Of a stretch of DNA of 60,197 nucleotides, positions 19,029 to 29,611 are shown in pieces. Origin of the DNA: Asterionellopsis glacialis. Taxonomy: Eukaryota > Bacillariophyta > Plagiogrammaphyceae > Rhaphoneidales > Asterionellopsidaceae. Made by a program: the position numbers and the translations under genes. Below the pieces are notes generated by a model, which did no database searches, had not been told where the DNA came from, and saw only the letters and a program-made list of their open reading frames with translations. Position 1 is the stretch's first letter; each line of letters opens with the position of its first letter. The stretch is taken from assembly GCA_014885115.2 (NCBI GenBank), contig WKLE02006678.1, forward strand, positions 1 through 60,197. The letters are read 5' to 3'.

Positions 19029-21389
19029 CTATCGTGGGGGCAATCTTGGAGTAGCAGAATTCTGGCGTTTTTTCGATGCTGCTATTTCACGTTGTTTTTG
19101 AGCTGCCTTTTGTGCACTACGTGCCTTCACTTCTCTATAAAAACTTTCATATTTTCGTAAGGCAGCATCCTTTTTACTACTGTCTTCCTTTTCTTTCTTT
19201 AAATCCATCGTAAGTCGACGAATTAGATTTTCTTTTTCTTGTGCTTCTCGAGATTGTGATGCTGTACGAACATACTGACTATCTGTGACAGGATTGACTG
19301 TGCCATTACCACCAGGATTATTACCACCTTTAAATTTTTCCAAAGCCTTGCGTAATTCCGCAAATCGTTGTTCATATTGGGCCTTGAACCGTCTCATGGT
19401 TTCCTTGGCTGCCTTGGCTTCTGCACGTGCAGCTTCTGCACTTTCCAATTCACGCAACAAGGTTGCATTTTCTTCACTCAAGGTACGGAGTGAATCTAAC
19501 AAATTCATAACTTGTTTGTTATTTGTCACTTGCTGCTGCTGTTGTTGTTGCTGCTGACCACCATGAGGATGGTGAGATGAATGTCCACCATCTAGTGTAG
19601 TACCAGAATGAGCATGAGGATGACTATGCAATGGTTCTATAGTAGCAGATGAAAGGATAGATGATGATAATATTTGTGATGCAGCAATAGTACTAGTATG
19701 TCCCCACCAACTTGATTCTAACCCATTTGTGGTTGGTGGTGATGGAGGAAAAGGGGCAGATGCATGTTGCTGTTGTTGTTGCTGCTGCTGTAATAATGTG
19801 CGATGGGAAGGATGTGTCGTGGATGGTTGAACACGATTCGCACGTGCACGAATATTTTGATGCTGCTGTTGATGGGACGGTAGATTTGGTCCTCCTCCTC
19901 CAATACCGGATGATCCTGGTGCCCATGAGGAAGTTGGTACAACACAGAAACTTCCATCTTCCAGCTGATGAGATTTCGTGTTGTTAGGACGAGGATGATG
20001 ATGATGACTGGTTGCCAAGGATGCAATTGAACTGCCAAGTTCTAATGCCATATCCATATTACGTAATTCCTTTTCTAATTCCATCATTTCGTCTACAGGA
20101 TTAATGTAGGTATTTGGTGTTGTTGTGGTTGTTCCTGTCTTTTGATTAGTTGTATCAGTAGAATCACTTCTAGTAGTAATAGATGGAGATTGTTGTTGTC
20201 TTTGTGGACTTTTGTTGTTGTTGTTTGCAGTTCTGGTTCTGGTTGTTGATGTAGCTCTACCGAGAAATTGTGATTCTGATAAATCTTCTTCATTACGTTT
20301 CCACAAAGCTCCACGAACTGTGGCACGGATACGATCATTATGATTATCTTTATTGGTAGGATGATTCCCTTGTGAATGTTTTCTATTGGCATCATTATTA
20401 GATATGGATGTTCCTCCTTGTTGTTGTCGCTGTTGTTGGCCTGTGGTACTAGTTGTTGTCTTATTCGTAGGTGATGACGACGAATTCTTATTCTCCTCAT
20501 GATTTGCAACAGTTACATCAAACGGTCGTTTAATCACACGTTTTAAAGCTAATGCTGCACGTGCTTGTGACTGACTTGACATGAGTAAAGATTTTTGTAA
20601 TGCCATGGATGATTTGGCAGTAACTACATTGTGATTGTGGCTGGTGGCGTTAATACTAATACTACTACTAGTATCCTGTCGTACAGATTCAGATGCTTGT
20701 AAGAATAATTTAGCAGCTTCTGAATGTGCTTGTAATGCAGCTTCTAAATTCCCTTGTTCTTTCGAATGAAGTGCTTGTTGTGCAGCGTTATTTGCAGCTT
20801 CACATTGATGAATGTACAAAGATGACGATGATTCGTTATTCAAATCTGTTTCCGGTGGCATTCCCATACCCATTGTCATTAATGTCGATGTTTCAGATCG
20901 TAACAATACAGATAACATATTACCTTGAGGCATTTTAGTGCTATTGTTATTCGTATCTTCTAATGCTGTTGTTGGATCACCATAATAGTAGCCATTTTCA
21001 CTCGCTTGACCATTTCCTCCAGCACCAATAGTGTGGGGTCGTAGTTCACCACCAATTACAACATCTACTTCATCTGAATCAACTTCACCCACAGTAACAT
21101 AAGTAAAATCAATTTGTTCTGTAATATCAGTTTTAGGTTGCACTTGTTGTCCCGATGTAGAAGCATATCCATCATTATTATTGTTGTTTGCATGATTATT
21201 GTTTGTTGGATTCACGGACGATGACATGAATAAACTCCCTTGAGAGGATGCAGTTTCTAACGAAGATACATTGGATGAATGTAAATTATTGTTGGTATTG
21301 TGATTCGTAGCAGTGTCACCATGATGATGATGATGATGATTGTTCGAATTGGATCGATCTGGACTATCTACAGCAAAAGGCAATTCCAT
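19029..21389 (-). CDS. MIT-like plus coiled-coil protein, candidate Atg38/NRBF2 relative
   Basis: A 786-aa intronless protein (ATG 21389-21387). Much of it is Asn, Gln, His, Ser and Thr-rich low complexity, with poly-His near the N-terminus and poly-Gln at several points. Residues about 191-235 (HQCEAANNAAQQALHSKEQG, then LEAALQAHSEAAKLFLQA) look like a three-helix MIT/TPR-type module. Residues about 620-690 form a strong coiled coil (NLLDSLRTLSEENATLLREL, then Ala/Glu/Lys heptads), and a second basic coiled coil follows at about 720-780. An MIT module followed by a coiled coil is the arrangement of NRBF2/Atg38, a subunit of the autophagy PI3-kinase complex I. This assignment is an inference from architecture only. 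The gene is divergent from the DUF1350 gene. Confidence 0.6.
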   Translation of the reverse strand: MELPFAVDSPDRSNSNNHHHHHHGDTATNHNTNNNLHSSNVSSLETASSQGSLFMSSSVNPTNNNHANNNNNDGYASTSGQQVQPKTDITEQIDFTYVTVGEVDSDEVDVVIGGELRPHTIGAGGNGQASENGYYYGDPTTALEDTNNNSTKMPQGNMLSVLLRSETSTLMTMGMGMPPETDLNNESSSSLYIHQCEAANNAAQQALHSKEQGNLEAALQAHSEAAKLFLQASESVRQDTSSSISINATSHNHNVVTAKSSMALQKSLLMSSQSQARAALALKRVIKRPFDVTVANHEENKNSSSSPTNKTTTSTTGQQQRQQQGGTSISNNDANRKHSQGNHPTNKDNHNDRIRATVRGALWKRNEEDLSESQFLGRATSTTRTRTANNNNKSPQRQQQSPSITTRSDSTDTTNQKTGTTTTTPNTYINPVDEMMELEKELRNMDMALELGSSIASLATSHHHHPRPNNTKSHQLEDGSFCVVPTSSWAPGSSGIGGGGPNLPSHQQQHQNIRARANRVQPSTTHPSHRTLLQQQQQQQQHASAPFPPSPPTTNGLESSWWGHTSTIAASQILSSSILSSATIEPLHSHPHAHSGTTLDGGHSSHHPHGGQQQQQQQQQVTNNKQVMNLLDSLRTLSEENATLLRELESAEAARAEAKAAKETMRRFKAQYEQRFAELRKALEKFKGGNNPGGNGTVNPVTDSQYVRTASQSREAQEKENLIRRLTMDLKKEKEDSSKKDAALRKYESFYREVKARSAQKAAQKQREIAASKKRQNSATPRLPPR

Positions 21390-22316
21390 TTTCTATTATT
21401 TTGTTGCGTGTCTCTCAAATTAGTCTAAACGAACAATCAAAAATACTTCTCTGACAACACGTTGTGTGAACTTTTTGCTTTCAACAAAACGATCGTCAAG
21501 ATTTTGGGATCAAAAGGCTACCAACGCACTATTTTAACTAGCCAGAATGTTGATCTCTTGTGTTAATGAAAATAGAAACAAACAAACAAGAGGGAGAGAA
21601 GGGAGAGAATGGAAAGGACGCGACTGACTACTTTTGTCTGTGATCACTCTACTCTTTCTCTCTAGAGGACTGGCTTGCTAGTAGAGAAGCTTCGAGCTTC
21701 GAACAAGAATTTTCGAAGGAAGCGTGTCTGTGTGTTTGATAGAGACAAAACAAGAAGCCCTGTTTTCCTTCTGTTCATTCGATTTATGTTTAGACGTACG
21801 TAGATACGAGGAGTGTTTTTGTTCGAACGAAATTTCCAGTCGTTTGGCACTCCAAACCCGACTGGATGCTCCTGACATTATTTATCAGTGTTTGCGCGAG
21901 ATGCGCAATTTCGTACTCACCGCTGACGTACCGCTGAGCAAGAACCGATCGACTCTAGAGTAGCCTACAAGTAGAGAGACTAGCTATTCGCGCATAACGC
22001 ATATCCAGTAGACTCCAAGATTTTATAATTATTCGTCATGCTGACATCATGGTGAGGATAACATCATTGATACAGACCCCATCATCAACTCATTTTTTTT
22101 TGTGGCTCTCAACGACAAGACGGACGCGTGGAGAGAGACACAGCGAGAGACGGAGACGGAGACGCAACAGAACAACTTTCCGAACTTGCGAACAACTATT
22201 TAAAAACTCAGTCTAGAGAAGAGCACGAGATAGTTGCCAACTGGCTTCCTCCTCTTGTCGGTGACGACGCGACAGAAACATAGTCTGCTCTTCAGATTTA
22301 AATCATATCTTCCGTC
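21390..22316. promoter_or_regulatory. Divergent intergenic region with CTCTAGAG motifs
   Basis: No gene is seen. Copies of the recurrent motif lie at 21657-21668 (CTCTCTAGAGG) and 21953-21963 (CTCTAGAGTAG), with partner-like GTAGAGAGACTAG at 21971-21983 and GTCTAGAG at about 22211. A GAGA-rich stretch lies at 22130-22170. The two flanking genes start from opposite ends. Confidence 0.4.
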
Positions 22317-24176
22317 ATGTCATCATTCCCTTCCATGATAAATGCCTTCGTCTTTTTTGCACTTTTCATTCAGAAAACAAGTCATGGTTGGTCGTTGTCG
22401 TCATTATCAGCACAACCGTCATCATACACAGTATCTCGGATGCCATTTGCTAGGATTAGGAGTTGTAATAGTTACCCTTTGACTACTACATTACAACAAA
22501 GACCACTTAAAACAACAATAATACCAATGGTTTCACCAACTATTCTATATGCTCAATCACGATCAAGACGAAGACAACGAGATGTATATGACGACAATGA
22601 CGATGATTACGATAATGACATCTACAGTCGTAGCAGCAGAGACAACAACAACAATATGGATGATAAAGAATATTGGGATGATGGGGACGATGACTTTGAT
22701 GATCAAACTAGTCGTAGTCGTAGCCGAAATAATGGCAGTGACAATCCATCTCGTCGTTCCCAACGATGGGTGGATGATTTTAAGTACAATGATGACAACG
22801 ATAACGATGATGATAATAGGATGTATTACGATGATGATGATAATAGGATGTATTACGATGATAATGATGATAGGATGTATTACGATGATGATGATGAAGA
22901 AAATTTTGATGGAAAAAGTAGTAAATCATCCTCGTCACCTGGTGCCTATAATGTATACTTTAAGGGGAGTCGTTTTGAAGATGAAGAAGAACCCATTGAA
23001 TGGGAATTATGTGATGATGGATCAACCTGGGTTATATTTCCACCTTCTTATGTGACATGTCCTACCGCCATTGTACATTTTGTGGGTGGGACTTTCTTTG
23101 GATCAACACCCAAATTATGGTATCGTACTTTGATTGAAGAATTAGTCAGAGCTACACAATGTACAGTCGTTGCTACATCCATACCCGTCACATTGTTTAA
23201 AAATCCATTACGACATGTCTCACTCTCTCGCAAATTACAACGTCAGTTTCAGACAGCATGGATCAATATATTAGCAGATGAATACGATGAAGATGAATTG
23301 TTAAAACTACCAATTGTTGGCTTAGGTCATTCGCTAGGTGCACGGTTATTAACCGTTTTGGCAACATTATCACCAGAATCGTCATTATCCAAATCCAAAC
23401 GTTCGTCTAGACTGATACAAATGATCCCACCTTACAAATCATATATCCTTATAAGTTTCAACAACTTTGGTGCATCTGCAAGTGTTCCCGGTATTGCGTC
23501 TCTACTCAAAGAAAGTCAATCCTTGGAAGAAGATAAGAATATGAGCAAAAATCGAAGTCGACGTCCATCGTCGTCTTCTAGTAGACAACGTCAAAGTTCT
23601 AGAAGACGATATGATGATTATGACTATGATGACCGGGATGAAGAAGATGAAGAATGGGAAGAATTCGTAGATGAAATACAAAGGGCTGTGAAGCAAAAGA
23701 CATCGCAAGTAAAAAGTGCATTAACACCTGAATCAAAAGAATTAGAATTCCATCCCACACCTGATCAATTATGGGAGGCCCTCAAGGATGACAAAAGGTA
23801 CCAAATACCGCAAACATTGGTCATACAATTTCAATACGATGAAGTAGATCAAAGTCCAAGATTAGCAGATTGTTTAGTTCAAACAAATTCGTCCGATGTC
23901 AAGTATGCATGGTTACATGGAAATCATTTGACACCTGTATCAGGTACTGGTGACGGCGATAACGAAGAAGGACGACAAGGATCATCATCATTATCGTGGC
24001 AACAATGGATAACGCAAATACCAACTGAAGCATCCAAAGCTATATCGTCTCTGACACGTAGTAGTGGAAGTTCATCACGCAATGGTCAACGTGGTTCATC
24101 GTCATCCAATGATATGAGAGATTTGAGACAAAGTATTGCAAGATATATTACAGATGTCGTGACGAAGGAAAGTTAA
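22317..24176 (+). CDS. DUF1350-family alpha/beta-hydrolase-like protein, probably plastid-targeted
   Basis: A 619-aa intronless protein. The N-terminus (FPSMINAFVFFALFIQKTSH followed by GWSLSS) looks like a signal peptide with an aromatic residue just after the likely cleavage point, as in heterokont bipartite plastid presequences. Residues about 80-215 are Asp/Arg/Asn-rich with three NRMYYDDDD-like units. The conserved domain runs from about 222: WELCDDGSTWVIFPPS, AIVHFVGGTFFGSTPKLWYR, VVATSIPVTLFKNPLRH, the nucleophile-elbow-like GLGHSLGARLL, and ILISFNNFGA. A Ser/Arg plus acidic insert interrupts it near 400-460. The C-terminal part (FQYDEVDQSPRLADCLV, WLHGNHLTPV) restores the fold and offers an acid and a His. 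The family is found in cyanobacteria, plants and algae; its function is unknown to me. Catalytic activity is inferred from the elbow only. Confidence 0.85.
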   Translation: MSSFPSMINAFVFFALFIQKTSHGWSLSSLSAQPSSYTVSRMPFARIRSCNSYPLTTTLQQRPLKTTIIPMVSPTILYAQSRSRRRQRDVYDDNDDDYDNDIYSRSSRDNNNNMDDKEYWDDGDDDFDDQTSRSRSRNNGSDNPSRRSQRWVDDFKYNDDNDNDDDNRMYYDDDDNRMYYDDNDDRMYYDDDDEENFDGKSSKSSSSPGAYNVYFKGSRFEDEEEPIEWELCDDGSTWVIFPPSYVTCPTAIVHFVGGTFFGSTPKLWYRTLIEELVRATQCTVVATSIPVTLFKNPLRHVSLSRKLQRQFQTAWINILADEYDEDELLKLPIVGLGHSLGARLLTVLATLSPESSLSKSKRSSRLIQMIPPYKSYILISFNNFGASASVPGIASLLKESQSLEEDKNMSKNRSRRPSSSSSRQRQSSRRRYDDYDYDDRDEEDEEWEEFVDEIQRAVKQKTSQVKSALTPESKELEFHPTPDQLWEALKDDKRYQIPQTLVIQFQYDEVDQSPRLADCLVQTNSSDVKYAWLHGNHLTPVSGTGDGDNEEGRQGSSSLSWQQWITQIPTEASKAISSLTRSSGSSSRNGQRGSSSSNDMRDLRQSIARYITDVVTKES

Positions 24177-24457
24177 AATTTATAAATGTTTACAGTTTTC
24201 TCTGACATGGTATTTATTTTTTGACATATTCGTTGTACGCTGCCTTTTAAACAGTGTTTCAGTAGGAGCTGTTGTTGTGTGAAGGAGGGTCCTCCAATAG
24301 TGAAAATTAATACCGCCACCAATGCCATCTTGGTTGTACTCTTTTTGCCAAACATTTCAGCTTCACAGCATTTGATTAGCCAAAATGTCGGCTTTGGCAG
24401 CATTCTTTATCAAGAGGCCCAAATGCATTAACCATATTACAGGATTGTAGGTGATGC

Positions 24458-24737
24458 NNNNNNNNNNNNNNNNNNNNNNNNNNNNNNNNNNNNNNNNNNN
24501 NNNNNNNNNNNNNNNNNNNNNNNNNNNNNNNNNNNNNNNNNNNNNNNNNNNNNNNNNNNNNNNNNNNNNNNNNNNNNNNNNNNNNNNNNNNNNNNNNNNN
24601 NNNNNNNNNNNNNNNNNNNNNNNNNNNNNNNNNNNNNNNNNNNNNNNNNNNNNNNNNNNNNNNNNNNNNNNNNNNNNNNNNNNNNNNNNNNNNNNNNNNN
24701 NNNNNNNNNNNNNNNNNNNNNNNNNNNNNNNNNNNNN
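24458..24737. other. Assembly gap (280 N)
   Basis: An uninterrupted run of N. Linkage of sequence on the two sides depends on scaffolding, and its true length may differ. The 281 bases before it (24177-24457) contain no supported gene. Confidence 1.
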
Positions 24738-26717
24738 TCAGACAAGACTGACTTATTCAGATACTAAAATCATTAGATTATTGTCATACAAATCTATCGA
24801 TTACCGTAGGTTCTATGCAGTTTTCACACATGCACCTGTAGTAGTTCATGTACTGCAATCCCATTTATCAAAAAAATTACCCAATATTGTATGCAGTATT
24901 CATTTTTTTTCCTTCAACAATGCCCCTCCTAATGCAATCTAGAGAATTCAGTACCAAATAAAGGCAACAGGCGAGGGCAAAAAAGGAGTGCAAGCAGGTC
25001 ACTCGAGAAAGAAAAATAATTTAGTATAATTATTAATCAGTAGATTCATAAGTATCTGTATATGTATTAATTATGCCCCAGTGACTTCTAGTATTCTACT
25101 ACTCTGTACCAGGTAAGCAGTACAAGCAGTAAAACGAATTCTTATCAATCGTACTTCTTATTTAAATTCAAATATTCGTACTTCCTATTTAAATTCAATC
25201 CTACCCAACAGCAATTCTTGAAGAGGGAACCGCCAATATTCCAATACAAGGCCTGGTATTGGAATTTCCTAGGAAATCCGGTACTAAATATCACAAATAA
25301 ATACCTGGTATATCATAAAAGCTGACTATACAGGTACTGGATGCTATGACGTCAGTATCATCATTGGTAGGATTTTTTTTTACAAAAAAGAGACACACCT
25401 GGTACACATCTTGCGTACCGCTGTACGGTACTCGTACGTAGAAATATACATATTTTGAAACTACTTGTATAGCACGGTCCACATACTTTTTCGTACAGAC
25501 AGTACGTGTACCTGGTACCAGATATGTACCAGGTACCGTACCTGGTGCATCTGAACGGTCATACATGTACCGGTAGGTGCTGATCACAGGTTCTGTACCT
25601 GACTATCTCAAAGAATGAACATCTAGTCATACAGGTACCTGGTTCATGCATGCGTATGTACCAGGTACTATAATACGTGGTACCAGGTAAGACCATCACC
25701 GTTAAAGGACCTGATACTGTTGAGAAGTTGAATTCATCATAGGTTGAGTCCACTTACCAAGGAATTGAACTTGACGGAAGGAACCTACTGGTGCTACCTA
25801 AAGGGCCTTCAAGGTACATGAAACCGTCATATAGGGGCTGAGAAAAGATAGTATCCTGAAATGTCAATCTCTGAAAAAATGTATCATCCGCCTATGATGT
25901 GATCTTGATCAAGTGTAGTAGCTTCTAAAGAAGTGTACCAGGTATTAATAATTCCATTTTCTGCTTCATATATTGATTAGCTAGAAGATATCACCAATTA
26001 TTTTACTACTGCATTCAAGATCATAAATTGCAAAAACCACGATTATTGGATGTATAGAGTGTTATTTTTATATTATGAAATTATATGATGTAAAAAAACC
26101 AGAAGCCTTAAGTTTTGTCATATTTATCGAAGAAGTAGATTGGACCATTTGGTCGAAATTCCTCCCGTTTCTAATACTTAAAATATTCTTAAAAATATAT
26201 AACCGTATACAGTGGATGACGCACACAGTCAGAGCCTCTTCTAAACATACTGGGAGAACATCAAAAACTTCTTTCTTTTTATGCCCTCTTTTCATTTAAT
26301 TTACCCAAGAGTTTTCACGTGGTATGATTTATACCAAGGCAGCTGTACAAAAATACGTACCACAGGTACCTTGTAGCACTCTACAGCCCAACCGTGCACT
26401 AAAGGGTTACCTGGTACTTCGCAAAAACAGCAAAAACTCCGCGGTAAAAAGGTGGCTGTGGTATAATTTTCAGGTGGAAATCTACAGGGATAGCCACATT
26501 TTGCATGGTGTGTCTCCGTAAGAGCCTTATCACAGGCAACTCCAACATCGAACATATCTTAGTTCACCAGGAATACATCGGACTAGGACCTTCCTAGTCC
26601 TAGCTTAGAGAGCAGGACAGGAGAACCGTGGCTACAGCGTACTCCTTTTCATTAACATAAAAGAGCAAATCGCGAGAAGATATCGTCCCGAAAGGAGAGA
26701 TCACTCCAGTGGCTACT
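24738..26717. repeat. Non-coding region dense in TACCAGGTA/TACCTGGTA palindromes
   Basis: No gene is recognised. Copies of GTACCAGGTAC-like palindromes appear at about 25105, 25303, 25396, 25508-25547 (four overlapping), 25631, 25657, 25681, 25936, 26366 and 26409. The last few hundred bases should contain the HSF-like gene promoter; GACTAGGACCTTCCTAGTC (26581-26599) is a dyad located there. Confidence 0.6.
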
Positions 26718-28882
26718 ATGAGTAACGAACATGCAATCAACTTCCTTGATACGGAATTCCCTGAAATTGTATGTGATGACACTGTGCTGGCCACTATCAA
26801 ATTCTCTAACTCTGATCTTACTGCTTCCTTTCTTGTCTCTTAACTCTGATCTTACTCCTTCCTTTCTTGTCTCTTCCTTTCATATTGATCACCTATATAT
26901 AGCTGATGGAACTTCTCAATCAAAATAAAACAACGCCAGTATGTGGATGGAACGAGGACGGAAAGTCATTTTACATTAGGGATTCGAGAAGGTTCTTCAG
27001 AAAAATTCTCGAGATGCGGCTTGGATCCCTACCTCCTAAAAGCTTTAGAAACTTTCTTGACCTCTCAACCTTTCTCACTGTTGCGGGTGAGTGGGGGTTT
27101 ATTTATCGCAGAGGAGTGAATGAAGATATTCTTCAGCATCCATTATTTCAGCGAGATCTACCGGAACTGATTTATCATATGAAGAAGCAAAGGAATGCCG
27201 TTACAATAAAGGAACAAGAGAAGCGGGGTACTTCTTCTAAAAAACGCAATAAAAGGCAAATCCCGCCTCCGGTGAAGCTCGATGAAGAACGTTCTAGAAA
27301 GAAACGAAAGACGGCCAATCCGAATTTGCCGGTTGTTGCTGTACCTCCTGTTTCTGTATCCAACTCCCTGTTAGCTGAAAACTCATTTGGGAGACTTCCG
27401 AACAGGGCCAGCATCCCAGGTTCTGCCACTTTTGATGACATGGTGGAATCAGAAGTTTCTGCACGTCTTAGCAAAGTCAAAGATCATTTTGAAAATATCG
27501 CGCATCATAACGCTGTCCAACGTTCACGGCAAGTTCCGCCACCAAGCTTAATGATGGATGATCTAAACTTTCAACACCGAGCTAAATTGGCTCATCTCGA
27601 CTCTATGCCTTCTGCGATTGGCCCGAGTTTGCTTGGACCACGACGGGACTTTCCACTACCCCCGGCAATGATGAGAAGTGAATTACCTAGCCTACAGAAC
27701 AGGGTGTACTCGAGACATCTCGAAGACTACATCATGCAAACAGAACACGAAATGAGGCCACCCCACGTAGCAGGGCTAAGTCGCCGTGCAACACTTGACT
27801 GTAGTGCACCAATTAGTGGCATGTACCATCAGCAAGGATCCTCTTGGATGAAGGGTAATGTTTCTGTTACTCCTGATGCTGACCATTTTATTAGAAAGAT
27901 GCCCCCAGCACCACGATTGTCTCTACCAACCCCACAACCGAGTGAAAGAGCGCTTCCTTTTGCGTCAAGAAATACTGAAGCACAAGATTATTTCAACCGC
28001 CAGAAAAAAATGCAAGATATCCTTGAAGAAGTAAACTGTAAAAGTGCACAAATAATGGTATCGATACAAACCAAGGAAAAACTTCTAGATGAAATGAGAC
28101 GTGATTCAAGATGTTTCGATATAGAAACCATGAAATCACTCATGAAAGGCATCCAGAGAGATAAAGATTTAATGAAGGATCTTGACAAAGAACTACTTGC
28201 CAAAAAAGTAGATTATCTAGAAGATGAGATTTCGGGATCTATTGCGGAAGAAGAATCTCATCGGCAAGTCCTCACTCATGCTGCTGAAGTGCAACGTGGG
28301 AAGAAAGAAATAAGTGCAGTCATGGTAGAACGAGCCAGGGCATTGGCAAGAATTCCAGGTCCATCTCGACATCTGGAGAAACTTCAATTAGAGCGTTCCA
28401 TGAATGAGCAAGCAGAAGAAATGGCAGTAATTGAACAAGAACTTCGAGAAATGAGGGAAAGAAGTGCGGTTTTGTCTACAATAACTGCATCAAAGAAAGT
28501 TGAATTGACAAAGACTAAAAAGGCCTTGACACAGATGAGGAGTGCTACCTCCAAACTTCGATTGGTAGAAGAATATGAATTGACCCAAAGGATCGAAGCG
28601 GAAGAAGAAGAAATAAAGAAAAAGAAACGAATTCACGAAAGTAAAGAAGCGCGTTTACGTCGTGAAAATGAAGAATTGCGTTTACGTCGTGAAAATGAAG
28701 AATTACTTTCACGTCGTAAGAAGATTGAGGACCTACAACGGGAACAGGAACTGCTTGAAAAGACACTACAAGAAAAGAAGGATAGTGACAAGCAGAAATC
28801 TACCCTGGAAAACCAACACGCACTTGAAGAAATAGTAGCTGCCAAAATGGCTGTCATGATGGTGAGAGCAACAAGGAAATAA
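26718..28882 (+). CDS. Divergent heat-shock-factor-like DNA-binding protein with long coiled coil, two exons
   Basis: Exons 26718-26768 and 26903-28882 (134-bp intron) give 676 aa. The tiny first exon supplies the expected HSF start: NFLDTEFPEI joins LMELLNQNK, then CGWNEDGKSFYIRDSRRFF, corresponding to the helix-1 and W..DG..F.I parts of HSF domains. EWGFIYRRG and LQHPLFQRDLPELIYHMKK match the end of the domain. The recognition-helix consensus (SF.RQLN..GF) is missing; it is replaced by KSFRNFLDLSTFLTVAGEWGF, so DNA specificity may be altered or lost. A basic linker (NLS-like KKRNKRQ, RSRKKRKT) follows. The last 300 residues are a long charged coiled coil with duplicated LRRENEEL units. Role inferred: transcription factor or a derived structural protein. 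Confidence 0.65.
26807..26874 (+). repeat. 34-bp tandem duplication within the HSF-like intron
   Basis: Two copies (26807-26840 and 26841-26874), differing by one base, of a unit that begins TAACTCTGATCTTAC and ends CTTGTCTCT. They form the pyrimidine-rich stretch before the acceptor at 26902, so the duplication extends the polypyrimidine tract. Confidence 0.85.
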
Positions 28883-29611
28883 GCACACCACAAGCAACGG
28901 TTAGTTCTTTTATATTTTATAAACTTGGGGGAAATAATGATGATAGTATATTAGTAATAATGCACATTTTTATCTGCGATTAAAAAAAATACGCTCTATG
29001 CGACTTATCTACCTGGGACTGAACGGAAAGTCAGAAGGCTCAGCTGAGGACCAGGACAGTTGGCACTTGAACACTCTAGAGAAGTAGGTCCTTCCGGTAG
29101 TCTAGTAAGTAGGACCTCTCTCTCTACTGTAGAAACCTATAGAGTTTTGAACAAAGAAGAGAACGACATCATCTGGCATCTAGAGTAGAACAGCATTGTC
29201 CTGTAAGTAGAATTCTCAAGGGAGTTGGCACGCTCTATGCCAGACAACGTAAATCCTGCCTGCGTGTTCACAAATTTTTTTTTACTCCTTCGCACAACTA
29301 TATTAAGACTAGAGATAGACTCCTATCCTTACCCCTTCCAAGACCTGCCACCAAGAGATTTTTCTCTTGGCGGCCGGCAGCGCAGCCACGGCTCATGAAA
29401 ATAATGCGAAGCAAGACCGCGCATGGGTCTATGGATATTTTTTACCGCTAGAATTCGTTCTTCTTGTTATTTGCCCACACTCTACAAGTAGCTCAAGGAC
29501 TAGTTATTCTGGGACACATCAAGACATCTCTCGTTCACAAAACTTGACGAGTGAAGCGAAAGCCATTGAGACGAAAAGACACATATCGAGATAGATATAT
29601 AAGGCGGAAAA
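28883..29611. promoter_or_regulatory. Intergenic region upstream of UBR4 N-half with CTCTAGAG and AGTAGGACC repeats
   Basis: No gene is seen. Motif copies cluster at 29074-29150: ACTCTAGAGAAGTAGGTCC, then TAGTAAGTAGGACC and CTCTCTCTCTACTGTAG. Another is at about 29170 (CATCTAGAGTAG). This matches the motif found 5' of other genes in this window. A short frame at 29367-29594 has no homology that I recognise. Confidence 0.4.

Noticed and set aside
24173..24403. 76-aa minus-strand ORF with a short hydrophobic stretch
   Set aside because: It overlaps the 3' end of the DUF1350 gene, has no recognised family, and abuts the N gap. It could be the last exon of a gene in the gap but is not supportable.
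24738..24942. Frame running out of the N gap on the plus strand
   Set aside because: It is translated partly from N; the remaining 65 codons show no domain or codon bias.
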